From assembly GCF_964340395.1 (NCBI RefSeq), contig NC_135567.1, forward strand, positions 18,213,806-18,277,805: a stretch of 64,000 nucleotides of DNA, read 5' to 3'. The position numbers were made by a program, and so were the translations under genes. The first letter of the stretch is position 1. Every line of letters begins with the position of its first letter. This DNA is from Glandiceps talaboti. Taxonomy: Eukaryota > Hemichordata > Enteropneusta > Spengelidae. This document shows, one piece after another, positions 26,821 through 46,940 of this stretch. The notes beneath the pieces were generated by a model. That model had not been told where the DNA came from. It saw only the letters and a program-made list of their open reading frames with translations, and did no database searches.

Positions 26821-27655
26821 AGTAAGTAAACATCAATGACGTCAGTGATGACATCATATAAATATTTTTTTTTCAAAAAAGTAAGTATTTTAAGTTGAAA
26901 GCACCATTGTATAAAAGTATATCAGAAAACTCATTTCGATTTAGTTATTATATTGTACGTGTGTGTAGTTGAAAGCAGAACAATGTAGCCGACGGACGTA
27001 CATCCACAACCCGACAGTATATTGTCATGTACCTACGGCTAGGTTTCTGTAGGTTGTTTTACAAATCTGGCCTTTATTAGAAAACTTTACAAATCACATT
27101 TTAAGAAAATATTTCCCAGAGACATATAAAATAGTGGTGTGGTGAATGCAAACGATAACATAGGTAGATAAAAATGTTTTGATTTTGGTGTGAGTCATCG
27201 TCAACAGACCAGACAAATTCACAAAGGGGTGATTTTTTGTGGACTGGTTTTACTACATCTACGATAACAGACCGCACCGTATACCTATAATTATAGTAAT
27301 ACTGCTTGAAGTAAACTGTGTACCGTTTTACGACTGTCTGAATTATTATCTTTACCGTTGAACTAATTGGTCGTAAAACCCGCCATGTGATAACGACACA
27401 CGCGACTCTAGTAGATTGACTACATACGGGTATTTTATTGGTGAGTTTATGATTGTAGGAAATTATACGAACAACGACTAATTACAAGTCGTAAACAATA
27501 ATAGATAGTGTCTGAAAATATCTTGGCATCTCCTCTACGCCCTCTGTCCCTGTTACATGTGTCTGTCTTTCTATCTGTCTCTGGCTCTATTGTCTCTGTC
27601 TCTTCTCTCTCTGCCTCTTTTTTTCTGTTTCTGTAATTCCTTGTTTGCCAAGCTG
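26821..27655. other. Intergenic DNA, no gene seen
   Basis: AT-rich sequence with one TGACGTCA word near 26838. Nothing else recognised. Confidence 0.45.
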
Positions 27656-35155
<7,500 letters not shown>

Positions 35156-35485
35156 TAATAACTCGCACTTTCTGACCGAATAATTTGACACATTTATTTT
35201 CTTTCTGAAACTTTTTGACACATTGTTACTTTATTTTAGATTGGAATCAAAGACATAACACTTATTTGTGAACTAGTGATAAAATTATAACGTTATTTTC
35301 CCGCCAAAAGTATTTGACACAAAAATATCCTTTTTATGTAAATTTTGACAGCTTACGAGTTTATTTCAGAATGGAATAAAAAATATGATACTTTACTTTT
35401 AAACTTGTGTTAAAATTATAACGTTACCTTTCCAGCCAAAATAGTGGACACAAACTTTTATTTTTCTAACAATTTTGAACACAAT
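35156..35485. repeat. Diverged tandem repeat, about 130 bp unit, 2-3 copies
   Basis: TTTATTTTAGATTGGAAT (35231) and TTTATTTCAGAATGGAAT (35361), then TAAAATTATAACGTTA..TTTCC.GCCAAAA.TA.T.GACACAAA (35280 and 35410), show a 130-bp offset. A partial third copy precedes (TTTGACACATTTATTTTC, 35189). The first full unit carries TTCCCGCC; the next has TTTCCAGCC. Confidence 0.8.
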
Positions 35486-35594
35486 GCGACATTATACGAA
35501 CTAATTATTTATGAATTCTGACGATTATTATTTTTAAATGTGATCATTTTGAAAATTGTGAAAAAGGAAAGACTTCTCTGTATTTCTGTAGGAT

Positions 35595-35759
35595 ATGTCG
35601 AGTGCAACGCAGAGCAGACGATGCATAGTTCCTTATTGTCCTTCCCAGGTCAATATTCATCTTCTCGTCATAATTAAAAAGAAAATGGCGACGGAAGGCA
35701 ACTCAAGGTCTTGGTATAATTCAAGTGTTATCGCGCCAACCGATACGCCGTGCAGGTAT
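35595..35759 (+). other. Possible exon-like open segment
   Basis: A TTTCTGTAG acceptor-like site precedes MSSATQSRRCIVPYCPSQ (35595 onward), which ends at CCCAG|GTCAAT, a donor-like word. Downstream, AAAATGGCG (35682) opens MATEGNSRSWYNSSVIAPTD in the same frame. No domain is recognised and the signals are weak. Confidence 0.15.
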
Positions 35760-35930
35760 CAATATCGACAATGTGTGAAAACACTTAGTCAGTATCAATT
35801 AAGTGCTAACCCTTTTCTTCTATTTTTAAACTCTCTTCAAATTTGTCAGTTGGAATGTTATTGGCCCAATTCTGTTACTTATCATATGATGATTGAAACT
35901 ATTTGATGCCTTGAATGAAGTGATCATGAA

Positions 35931-35932
<2 letters not shown>

Positions 35933-35961
<29 letters not shown>

Positions 35962-36053
35962 TGTATGTATGTATGTATGTATGTATGTATGTATGTATGT
36001 ATGTATGTATGTATGTATGTATGTATGTATGTATGTATGTATGTATGTATGTA

Positions 36054-36090
<37 letters not shown>

Positions 36091-36095
36091 ATGTA

Positions 36096-36126
<31 letters not shown>

Positions 36127-36143
36127 ATGTATGTATGTATGTG

Positions 36144-36177
<34 letters not shown>

Positions 36178-36211
36178 TGTATGTATGTATGTATGTATGT
36201 ATGTATGTATG

Positions 36212-36245
<34 letters not shown>

Positions 36246-36293
36246 TGTATGTATGTATGTATGTATGTATGTATGTTTGTATGTATATGTATG

Positions 36294-36325
<32 letters not shown>

Positions 36326-36350
36326 TGTATGTATGTATGTATGTATGTAT
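35933..36350. repeat. (ATGT)n microsatellite, over 100 units
   Basis: ATGT units with TGTG and TATA interruptions. All frames (MYVCMYVC, HTYIHTYI) are artefacts. Confidence 0.98.
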
Positions 36351-37115
36351 TCGTATATGTAAGCTGTCGATCACTAAAACCGATACTTCAGTTCAAGAGG
36401 GTTATGTGACAGCTAATGTCCCTACGCACACGACAATTTGATTTATAACGGCATATCTGCGAACTTTATAAACAGAAATTCATACAAGTCAACGTTTATA
36501 TGTCCACTGCCACCATCCCCTCTGTCACTACCAACAGTATAGGTTAAGATTATCAAATACATTTAGAAGGTTAAGACAAACTAAACCTTTTAGAAAAATA
36601 AAATAAACGAGTAAATTATAAACTCATATTTTGCATCGGTTACATATTTTTATTTAAGAACTATTATAATAAAATGCACGAGCCAGGTTCTACGAAAAAT
36701 ATGGTATGTATACCCTGGTCGTTCTACGTCTCGGCAACGCGCGTCTATGCCACGACAACGCGTGCTTACTGATTTGTTGTGCTATGTTCGAAATATGAGT
36801 CAAAATGCTCGAAATTGGCATTACATTCCCCGATTTTTTATTTCATATTACTGGCGATGGAATAATTATACTATTCCTTAATATTTTTCTCCATTTAACC
36901 GGAAAATACACGTGAGGAAAGAATTGTCACTACGAGTCGCTAGACGAGTAGTGACAAGGGTCCTTCGCTGAAGTAAAATATTGGAGAATAACATCTTGTG
37001 TTACGTTGTAAATATTGCGTCAGAAAGTGGTGTTCACCTTTATCACATAGTTCATGTGTTCCAAAGTTTATGTGAAAAAGGGAAGTTAGAAAGTTTTATT
37101 TGAAATTATATCAAC
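36351..37115. other. Intergenic DNA, no gene seen
   Basis: Short frames only; nothing recognised. Confidence 0.45.
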
Positions 37116-37565
37116 AAGATTTTGGCGGGAACTGACTTGGTACTACAATATAAATATGACGTCAGAAAATACTATAATGTCCCTTTTGACAGTCGTGTTC
37201 TTTTCTTGTATGATGACAACTCACACTTTCATCAAATGTTTAAAAGAAGTAGAAGTGATATTTTCAGATGATTTTGGCGGGAAATAACTGGGTACTACAA
37301 TATGAATATGACGTAATAAAGTTGTACAATGTTCCAATAATATAGGCGCGCATGCTCCTTTGTTTTATGAAGTGACGAGAGTAATACAGGAAATGACACT
37401 GTGCTATAACTATGACGTCACAAGCGTTATAATTCGTCTTATATCTATCGTTCTGTGTTGCATGACGTCACAAGACAAACTTTTTTCACATGCTGATGTT
37501 TTAAAGATGATTTTGGTGGGAAATAGTTCGTTCGGCCTACAACATAAAGATGACGTCAGAAACTA
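37116..37565. repeat. Tandem repeat with GGCGGGAA and TGACGTCA words, 3 copies
   Basis: GATTTTGG(C/T)GGGAA..A starts at 37118, 37270 and 37509. Each is followed about 35 bp later by a TATGACGT or GATGACGT word (37155, 37307, 37549), and the first two share GG.TACTACAATAT.AATATGACGT. Spacings are 152 and 239 bp; TGACGTCA at 37413 and 37463 suggests decayed intermediate units. Confidence 0.75.
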
Positions 37566-39031
37566 TTTGAATCTCTTTTGTTCTTTTTTTCGCATGAAGC
37601 TAGTAGTAAACTTTCACCATCGGTATTATCAAGTATATGCGAGGGATAATCGTGTGAATTATTAACGAACCTCCCAGGAATTTGGTCGAGGGCAGAAAGT
37701 TTACGATATCTGTCAATACTATGTCATCAGCACAATGACGTGCGACCAATCCACACAGCTGACACAACTGGTTTCGTCTATCAGTTGAGATCACAACAGT
37801 TTCACAATCTGTCGCCTATATTTTCTTTTAAATGTTCAAAAATAAAATTGACCCAAGAGACATAAACATTTTTATCAAATTTTTCGCGATTTTTTTTACC
37901 GAAAGTAATATGTCGGCAATTTACATACAGGGGCATTTTTAATAGGTCATAAAATATTTGACCGGAGCATTTAGGTTGTGCATAAAATATCATATTTCGG
38001 TTCATGAAAAGGAGAAATTTTGCATACGTTTGTCGACATACTTTATATAAAATAGATGACTTCGAACAAAATTGTTACAGTGTATCACTTTAATTTTTTC
38101 AAGTTGTATACAAGCAGACGACCAGTCACGTGTTGAGTAGTAAACAGATACGTCATCAGAGATGACCTAAACTGATTTTTGCAACTGTGTAATTGAAAAA
38201 TTGTCCTTAACACAAAAAATGATTAATAACAAACACAACACTGTGCAAAACATTATGGAACCTTGCAGCCGACAATTTGTGACATGTGCATAAAATCTGA
38301 AGGATGATAGAAAAGAGTGTATTTTTTTTTCAAAATACTATGGAACTGGTCAAAATAATTGTTCTCCATTTTCTGTCCTTTTTTACATTTTATGTTCATG
38401 CAGCGTCACACAAACAATAAAAAATGTTTTTATTCAAAATTAGTTAATTCTACACACTCTTTCAACGAAAAATCGCAGAAATAATACGGTTTTACACTGA
38501 ACTGATTTTCTAGTACGATTTTTTTTCAGAACACACTGACTACCAGTATCGTCTGTACATAAAAAAATGCGTTTGGTATTTTTACCAGCTGTCTATTTGA
38601 CGTGGAAATCCCTCGGTTGTCATTTGTGACATGATTGGGGCCTGACCTTGCCTGAAAACAATTACTCAGGAACGTTTGCAGAAGTTCTTGTTTACAAGTT
38701 GCCAGCATCTAACACTATTGGCAATGATGAATGAGGTACGATATCAAGTCGTGAACACAAATGGTAGTGCGGACAGATTGCAACAACACAACTTTTGCAT
38801 TCTTCAGTTTGACTATCTGACATGCGTTACAAAAAATAAGAATAACAAAATGTGGTCGATTTTCCGAATAATTTTGGCTAAAAATCATCAATTTAGAAAA
38901 CAAAATCTTAGACAAGAATAAAGAGGCTATATTGGTAAATACTGTAGTTACAAAAATGAAGAAGTTTCATTTAATTAGTTCAAATATTTAAATTGAGTTC
39001 AGGTGTTAATTCGTATATTGATACTACCTAC
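37566..39031. other. Intergenic DNA, no gene seen
   Basis: CAGACGAC at 38114 is the only motif noted. Frames lack protein character. Confidence 0.45.
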
Positions 39032-39068
<37 letters not shown>

Positions 39069-39083
39069 CGTTGTTGTTGTTTG
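39032..39083. repeat. (TTG)n trinucleotide microsatellite
   Basis: About 17 TTG units, one interrupted by TCG. Confidence 0.95.
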
Positions 39084-39230
39084 TCATCTTGTGTGTGGTA
39101 GTTTCTCTTTTTAGAATATACTTTATTTAAAAATGAATGTGAAGAGCATTCTGAAGTTTGCTTTCAAAATTTACCAAAATAACTCGACTTTGTTTCCTCT
39201 GCATGTGCATGTACCTATGCACTGTACCTA

Positions 39231-39625
39231 TGCATGTACGTACGTATGTATGTATGTATGTATGTATGTATGTACGTACGTATGTATGTATGTATGTATG
39301 TATGTATGTATGTATGTATGTGTATGTGTGTATGTATGTATGTATGTATGTATGTATGTATGTATGTATGTATGTATGTATGTATGTATGTATGTATGTA
39401 TGTGTACGTATGTATTTATGCATGCATGTATGTATGTATGTATTTATGTATGTGTGTGTATGTATGTATTATGTATGCATGTATACATGTATATGTGTGT
39501 GTATGTATTATGTATACATGTATATGTGTGTGTATGTATTATGTATACATGTATATGTGTGTGTATGTATTATGTATATGCATGTATACATGTATATGTA
39601 TGTGCACATATATACATTTGTTTAT
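39231..39625. repeat. (TATG)n microsatellite grading into a TATTATGTATACATGTATATG repeat
   Basis: TATG units to about 39470, then three near-identical units of about 38 bp (39468-39580) with TATTATGTATACATG. Frames are artefacts. Confidence 0.95.
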
Positions 39626-41556
39626 TTATGTTTGTCTTATTATGATTTGTTGTGAATTGTTTACCGTCTGTTTTGTTACCTTCATAAATGAATTTCCAAA
39701 ATAAACTTGGCATTCCACTATATTCAAAATTAAGAGCTGTTCTATGTAATTAGTACATAATGTCTTGGAGCTACATGTATGTACGTTACCATGGTGAGAA
39801 ATGGGTCAACTGATTACGACGTATGACCGATTAAAGTTCAAATTACTGATATGCTAAGATTTTCCGTCACCCCGGCTTCATCATTCTGATTGTAGTTGTC
39901 ATTACGGGTTAAAGTTCATAGTGTCAGCGCCAAAGGTAGAATCGTTCACACCAGATTTTGAGAGAAAAATACCATGTAGTGTTAAAATACAATAATGAAT
40001 AGTCTACTAAGTTTTCTGCAGTTTCTTTCACTGTTATCCAAAAAAATGTGAATTTTCTGTTGAGATTTAGTAGATCCTGAGTTGCAGACGATAAATACAC
40101 AAAGCGAGAAACTCCTTACTTTCGATGATATGGACACATTTTTTAATATGCAAATGAATATCTTGTACAACAACAACAACACACGTAAACTACTGAAAGG
40201 TCACAAATAGAATTAGCAAGCTTATTAAAGACGTGTAAAATTGCAAGAATAATAGCATACAAAGCAGACTATATTTACCACATCCCTTCAGTATCAGACA
40301 TTTCATGCACAAATATGGAAATTCTGTTTTTTAAATTTTTTGTAAATGTGAGTCACTTTTACATCAAAATTTTGACGACAATTTTCAAATCTGGAGTATT
40401 TGTTGAATTCTAGCCTAAAATGATGTTGCTTTGTGATAAAAAATTACAAAAACACAGAAATTTGTATTCGAACAATTTAGGACGAGAAATGTCTGGTATT
40501 GAAAAAGTAAGACAAAAGTACCGTTCTAGAATACAACAAACAACCGAATACAGTAGCACGATAAGTCATACATGCAAAATCGATAAACTTTCTTTTAAGA
40601 CGTCGGCATCACAAAAACACAAGATTGGCGACTTTGTTGTCTGCTGGTTAACTTGCAGACGACAATTTCAAACTAGTCTGCAGTTGCTAAAAAGAGTATA
40701 AAAGCAGGGTACACTTTTTGACAAAATGTTGGGCAAAATCAATTTTTGACAACAAATATTGACTGTCTTAAAGTTGGTATATTGTGGTAACATAACAGAT
40801 TCTTGACACAATTTTCTTTGAAAAGCGACTGTGACAACGCAATTCTTATCTTCGAGGTTTGAAAGTCATACCATACACTTTATCAAGTTTACAAAAAATG
40901 TTTGTAAAGAAACATTCCTCGGAATGCATGCCTCCTTATAGATGCTCGAAAACAAGAAAATATGGTCTTTCAAAGCTCTAGATGAGTTTTTCACTTAAAG
41001 TTTAAATATCATCGTCTGGTGATTGAGAGAACTACATACTTTCTAAAAAATATCGCAGACGCGTGGCTCGCTAAGGAGTGGTTAGTCTAAAAATGAAGGC
41101 TACAGTTTGGTCGTACGAATAATTCTAACGAGGAATCTGAAAGTAGAGAAATTAGCCGGCAGTCTATAAAAAAATTAATAACCCTGTTTAACTTATAATA
41201 TCTCGTGGCAGACATATTACTGCACACGTTATGAGGTAGTACCATAAAAACCTTGACTCACCGTCAGAGGACGCCTGGCAACTTTAATATCATGAATAAT
41301 ATTTTATATGAAAAATTCTGTAATTAATCGCTTTTTTGAACAAAATGTTAACATCGCTTAACATATAAGGTTTGTGTCTTTGGTTCCCATCCAGAATAAA
41401 TGTAGATATTTGCAAAAATTGTTGTTGTTTTTTGAAAAGTTGATTTTTCGATTAATGTAGGATGGCGGGAAAGTGGTTTTACTAAAGAGATCTTTTTTTT
41501 TTCAAAATTATGTTCGGTTTGAGTTCGAGTTTCTTCTTTGATATTGCTGATATTCT
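39626..41556. other. Region 3' of Hox3, no gene seen
   Basis: It presumably holds the Hox3 3'UTR, since the Hox3 stop is at 41557-41559. TTTTGACGAC (40370), CAGACGAC (40655) and GGCGGGAA (41464, about 85 bp past the stop codon) occur. The 93-residue plus-strand frame at 40420-40701 is Lys/Ser-rich without recognisable features and is not called. Confidence 0.45.
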
Positions 41557-44466
41557 TTATAGTTGCGTTAAATCGAGTCCAGCGTCTGTTTGTTTTGAAT
41601 TATTGTAGTTGTTGTGGTCTGCATTTCCATAGCAACCCTGAGATTTGTCATGGTACTGATAATTTTGGGGCAGCGTGACATGATTTGTGTGGGTAGGCGC
41701 TGTTTCTGTCGTTTCAACCAAACTATAGTCTCTGATTTCAGCCTTATTATAGTTCGTTGATCGTGAAAGGTTATCGTAGTTAAAAAGTTTATCACTAAGT
41801 CCTCGTTCCCGGGCTTCTTTTTTGAACTTCATTCGTCGATTTTGAAACCAGACCTTGACCTGTCGTTCTGTAAGGTTCAGAGTGACGGAAAGCTCTTCTC
41901 TTCGAGATTTTTGTAGGTATCTGCTAAATCTAAACTCCTTCTCAAGCTCGACCAGCTGCGATGTACTGAAGTTTGATCTCATTCGTTTGGAGTTTGGGTT
42001 TACAGATTTGCCATGTATTGCAGACTTGTGTTGCATTCCTGGATCTGTGGAAAGGTAGAGAGAGAGAAAAAATGGTTCAAAATATCTGAAGCGAAACTCT
42101 AAACTCAAAAATTGGGAAAGCGGAAAGTATGCAAGCTTGCATGAACATCTGTTTACGATTTGTAATAGACATTCGGCCGTCATGGTTTTGGAAATGTCAA
42201 AATTCTGACGTTTCCCACATTGGGCTAGACTGTAAGTATATTTTCTTGTGTCAGGAATGGTGACTGTATAGATGTTCACTGTCCTTGAGAAAATCATCTC
42301 ACAGACTTGACCATTTGTGACGTCAGTAGCACGTCACTCACTCGCAATGCCTATCAAGCACATATCTAAACTTAATTTTTGTGATTTTTTGTGTCTATAT
42401 TTGAACTAAATTTTCACCGGGATGCATTAATGGAGTTATTCCTATAATTTGGGTCTAAAATAGACTTAAATTATTATAAAATTTTCGGACAAGCAAGAAT
42501 TTGTGTCGAAATAATGATAACGTGTGTGGCAGCAAACTACCAATAGCATTTGTGACTCATTCAGTTTTAATCCAAAATTTGCCTCAATTCATAAAACAAT
42601 TCAAGTAATAAATAGAACCATAATGTTTTGCAGAGAATGCAGACGACACAAAATCAAGAACTTTCGCGTTAAAATAATTGTGGATTTATCTTATATTCTC
42701 TTATCAAAACATTGTGGTCTTCGGGAGTTCAGACTCTCTAGAAATATTGAACAAACAATTAATTTTCTCTCAAAACCAATAAAAAACCCGCTTCTAATAT
42801 CATCATGATATTAATTGGAGTTATAGTTCACCCTAGAAGTCATGTTTGTAGTATGTGTCCTTCAATGAGATTGATTAAAAGGTCGCCCAGTTTTCTGGAA
42901 ATATTGCGTCAGTATTACACGTTTGTTTTGGTGTCTTATGGTCTACCAATTCTTTCCGAATACATACTATATTTTGAATTCAAACTCAAAAACACAATCT
43001 CTTAGAAAATTGTCAACAAATTTGCAAAGATTATACATGTATTTTAACCATTTTTTTCTCCAAAAGATATCAAAATTCGTGTATCGGATATTTTGTCACT
43101 GGGGACCGAGCAAGATGTCGTCTGCTCAAAGCGAAGAAACGAAACGCCATAAATCAACCGCTATGTACTGACAATGCTCCCTCGGACAAAATTGAATTTG
43201 AATTTTAAATTCCCTTGATTTATGGTCGTTTTGTTGTCCTCCATTGACGGTCTCCTCGTAATTCAAGTTCTAAAAAATCTGTATCCTTTACATTCTCTGA
43301 CAAAGGGTGATTTAAATTTAGACTATTTTTAGTGTCACACCGATGTCGAATTGGTTAAAACATGAAATCTGTAAACGAATATTCGTGAAAAGTTTCCAAT
43401 TTGACGCATATCGGTATATTTTTTTCACGATGTGTGTCATTCTAATATTGTAAATAGAGCGACACTAGTCGTGACAAGTTTTGTTCTATTTTTGTCGAAT
43501 TCGAACAATAGGTTGAAACAAATGTCAGATCCGTACAAACTGAGACTATTCTTTTTTATGGATGTTCAGTTAATTTCGTGACAGGAAAAATGTTTCCTTT
43601 TCTTTGTTGTTTGATCTCACTCATTCCGTTAATCGACTTCCAGCACAAGACCCAAGGTTTTGATAAAACTGGAGAAAGTTCAACATCACATTATGGCAGT
43701 TTTGTCAACATCAGCCAGAACATATTATAGACCACATTAAACTGAACTAGAACAAAATTATTGCGTGTTTTTAATCTCAAAATTGGCGCGAAGTTCTGCC
43801 TATTTGTTTTGCGATATTGCCAAACGAAGCGACAGGGCCGAGAATTAATGGCTGACAATAAAATTGTGAATAATGTAATCTGTATCATCCCTGTGTCACT
43901 GGGAATCATTCATTATACTTGGCATTTCACGTGCAAAGAGTTGTTGAATAATCCCGCCTTGTTTTGACATTCGTTTGCCTTTTTTGTCGAATTCTTACAT
44001 AATTCCTACTCTTTATCAACGAATGTGAGATCTGTACATACCGAATGACCATTCTGGACCAAAATAAAGGCGAATTTAAATAAACATTTACAAATTTCTA
44101 ATTTTGTACTTGAAATTTGTGAACGACTACTACAATATACGGAACCAACTTACCTGACTGTGCTTTCGGGTTGTAATTGTGTTTGTTGTCTGTCATCCAA
44201 GGGTAGACTTGATACGATGGGGACGTTCTCTCGCTGGCTGATTTGACAAAGGACTGGTCGGGAATGCCTTCGCCCGTGGTCAGAACGCCCGAGCTTTGCG
44301 TATTCAAGGCGAACCCAGCACCATTACCGGGCGAGGAGGTTGTTTCTGTATCATAGCCAGCCACGTTAGTGTTAAAGTACACGGTACTTTGTGGTGACGA
44401 GGCATTGTGCGTTCGGTAATTGTAGTTCCCATAAAGATGACGATTGTCATAAGGTTCTCTTTGCAT
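41557..44466 (-). CDS. Hox3: Hox3-class homeodomain transcription factor (derived), two coding exons
   Basis: The coding sequence joins 44154-44466 (exon 1) to 41557-42044 (exon 2) on the minus strand and gives 266 residues. The chosen start is the ATG of [18 protein letters not shown], which resembles the Hox3 N-terminus (MQ...YYDN..LFGGY). Residues 88-91 are YPWM in QVYPWMTD; most Hox3 proteins have FPWMKE. The homeodomain is residues 123-182, with L16, F20, W48, F49, Q50, N51 and R53 intact, and ends NRRMKFKKE, near the Hox3 RRMKYKKD. The donor (TCAG|GTAAGT) and acceptor (CTTTCCACAG|AT) are consensus and both phase 1, completing an Asp codon. Oddities: the first helix region is SNFSTSQ rather than AYTSAQ, and helix 2 has [12 protein letters not shown] instead of CRPRRVEMANLL, so the domain is unusually diverged. 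The class call rests on the N-terminus, helix 3 and the position next to Hox2; a divergent Hox4/5 or a fast-evolving duplicate is the alternative. Confidence 0.88.
42045..44153 (-). other. Hox3 intron (2109 bp)
   Basis: The intron starts with GTAAGT and ends with a CT-rich tract and CCACAG on the minus strand. The last part next to exon 2 (42045-42297) happens to stay open in the exon-2 frame from an ATG at 42297. It contains CAGACGAC words near 42640 and 43117 but no recognisable gene or mobile element. Confidence 0.88.
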
Positions 44467-46560
44467 TTCTACCGCGCGGAAAATATAACTCACTGAGAAA
44501 CTCTTGACATTGTCACTGACTCCCACTATGCCAAAGGTCACGTGATTATCTTGCCTTCCAATCAAGTCTCGTATAACAGGGGTATTAGGGAGGACTCACG
44601 ATGCGGAGAAGAATGCGAATCAAACACAATTCTACCAACTCACAACTACTATACAGAGAACAGACTTGACATAACTGATTCTGTGTGGTATCTTTTGATT
44701 AAAATTTGATGGAAATTTTGGCGCCCATAAAATCTGAATGTCGTCAAAATTTTGAAAGTGTCGTCAAAATGCGATAACGCAGCCTACTACAGGTGTGTTT
44801 TCGTTTGGTCAGCGTCCAACAAGGTCTAATTTGCATTCCTATATTACTTTAAATATGAATAAAAAAAGAAAACACTGCACCAGATTTTCATTTGTTAGAT
44901 CTGCAAGAGTTAGACACAAAATAAGATACCCGAATATCGATTTAATTTTGCGTGGGTGATGATAGTGACAAACATTTGGTGAAAAAAAACCCGTGACATT
45001 TTATAATGTTTGCTACCATCTCTTCATTATACGCTGTCACCATCAATCACGGATCTTACTACTTCACGAAATTTACGTTTATTTAGTGATTCATTTGAAT
45101 AAGAATTTACCCTGCCTTGAGATTTGAGAACTTTAGATTGAATATTGACCAGAGAAAACAAAAGGCGGGAGTATTTTCCTTCATTGAGGAGGTTTAGAAG
45201 GAGGAGGGGAGAGAAGTAGGTTAGTCACATTGTAGGGGACGTGAATTGGACGGATATTACATCGCACGGTTTCACACCCTAATGCGGTACATTTGTTTTA
45301 TCATTTAAACAACACAGTGGTAGCAAAATCCCAATGCGGGTAACAAATGGACGAAAGGCATAAAAACCGTCTAATTTTCTTTTCTATACTCCAGGGGGTT
45401 TCTTCGTGATCGCCCATCGCCAGCTTCTTCAAGAGCAATGGCTTATTAGTTGAGATCCCACAGGGGAGCCATCACCGAGTAAAGCTGGGTATTTCAGCGT
45501 GGTTGTGTTTACTGTGCGCTGATAGTGGTCAAACGACGTACTGATTTTGTCTGACTCAACCAATGTTTGAAACGCTATTAAACCGGTCCACAACTCCACT
45601 ATTTCCTTTCTGAGTCAAATCCAGTCATCAGCAATGACATGAATCACCCATTTTTGTTTACATCATCATTATGCAATATTTGAATTTATACGGCCATAAT
45701 AAAAATTCATATTTTCGATATAAATGTCTAAGCGCGAAACAAATCTGAGACATGACACTTTTCAATTCAGAATCCTTCAGCTTCTTTCCCCCTTTCAAAC
45801 TCTTCTTTAGAGGAGCAAACGTAGGTTACCATAGCAACTTTAGGTGGGTATTTTGTGCTTATTAAAACATCCCTGTGATATTATACTTACTGAAAAATCT
45901 AAACATAATTTAGAATTGACTGAACTCAAACTTTGAATTTAGGAATAATACAGGAATGATTCGATGACGTAATTTAGAGTACGTCTATGACGTAATCTTC
46001 ACTGATAACACCAGACGACGATTTTGAAGAATTGAAGGTATATATCGACTTTACGATTATGTAAGAATGGTAACGGTTTTATTACCTTTTTGAAAGCATT
46101 TTCGCTTGCGTAAAATGCCTTTAAACTTAGCTTGTGCCATTTTAGCGCAGTTTTCACTTTCAGAACATGTTATTTTCATTGAGTGGAGGCACCTTTTCAC
46201 AACTTTCAGCAACATGCATTGGGAGCGCATGATGAAAGGCTACCAGTGTAGTTTCATTTGGAAATATTGTCATTCGATAATCGTCTCAAATCTTTTCCTA
46301 AATAAGAAAGGGAACGAGATTGTGAGGGGTAATTATTTGAGTAACGAAGTAACTAACTGCTAGATATCCTAGAATTCACATGGGACTGTTATCACATGAA
46401 GTATTAAAGTAAAGGGCGCGATAGAACTCGAAAGTGTGTTTTTTTTTAAAACAGTGAGCCATGTTGTGAGGCTACATGCAGTGCATTTTTTATGGATTTG
46501 TGTTTGAAATGATGACAATCTATGATTGGAACAAGCAAAGATGATTATTACATCGCCGAA
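44467..46560. other. Hox3 upstream region
   Basis: This is the DNA 5' of the Hox3 start and should contain its promoter. The minus-strand frame stays open about 100 bp upstream of the chosen ATG, but without a conserved start. Two GTCGTCAAAA words (44740, 44760) lie 275-300 bp upstream, and CAGACGAC is at 46012. Confidence 0.4.
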
Positions 46561-46940
46561 AGGGAAATTTCAGATGTTGTTTCGAATCCCATGAGGTGCC
46601 ATTATTGTGATTAATCCATTCTGTGGCGTTCCCGCCAAAATAGTCTCCAGAAATTGTCGTTCTATAAAAAAAATTGGTGAAAATCGAGTTTATTTTGAAC
46701 TGCCATAGTCTTATCAGCAAATTGAAGTGTTTATGAAATGACATAATGTTGTATGCTCATTTCCCTCCAAAATAGTTTCCAGAAATTGTCGTCCGATAAA
46801 AAAATGTCGACTATCTACTTTTTTTTGAACTTCAATGTTCTTTTCACCAAATTGAAGTAAATTGAGATTGTTCATTAGATAATATAATGTTACAAGCTCT
46901 TTTCTCGCCAATAAAAGTGACTCAACATTTTCTCAGGTTG
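46561..46940. repeat. Tandem repeat, about 132-141 bp unit, 2-3 copies
   Basis: TTCCCGCCAAAATAGTCTCC (46629) recurs as TTCCCTCCAAAATAGTTTCC (46761), each followed by AGAAATTGTCGT and an A-rich run, then TTTGAACT..CA and AAATTGAAGT. A third start is TTCTCGCCAATAAAAGTGA at 46902. Confidence 0.85.

Noticed and set aside
40420-40701. 93-residue plus-strand frame
   Set aside because: Lys/Ser-rich, AT-driven composition, no domain, lies in the Hox3 3' flank and contains the dispersed CAGACGAC word.
44467-44565. Earlier start for Hox3 exon 1 (MIGRQDNHVT...)
   Set aside because: The downstream MQREPYDN start matches the Hox3 N-terminus, and the upstream extension shows no conservation I recognise.
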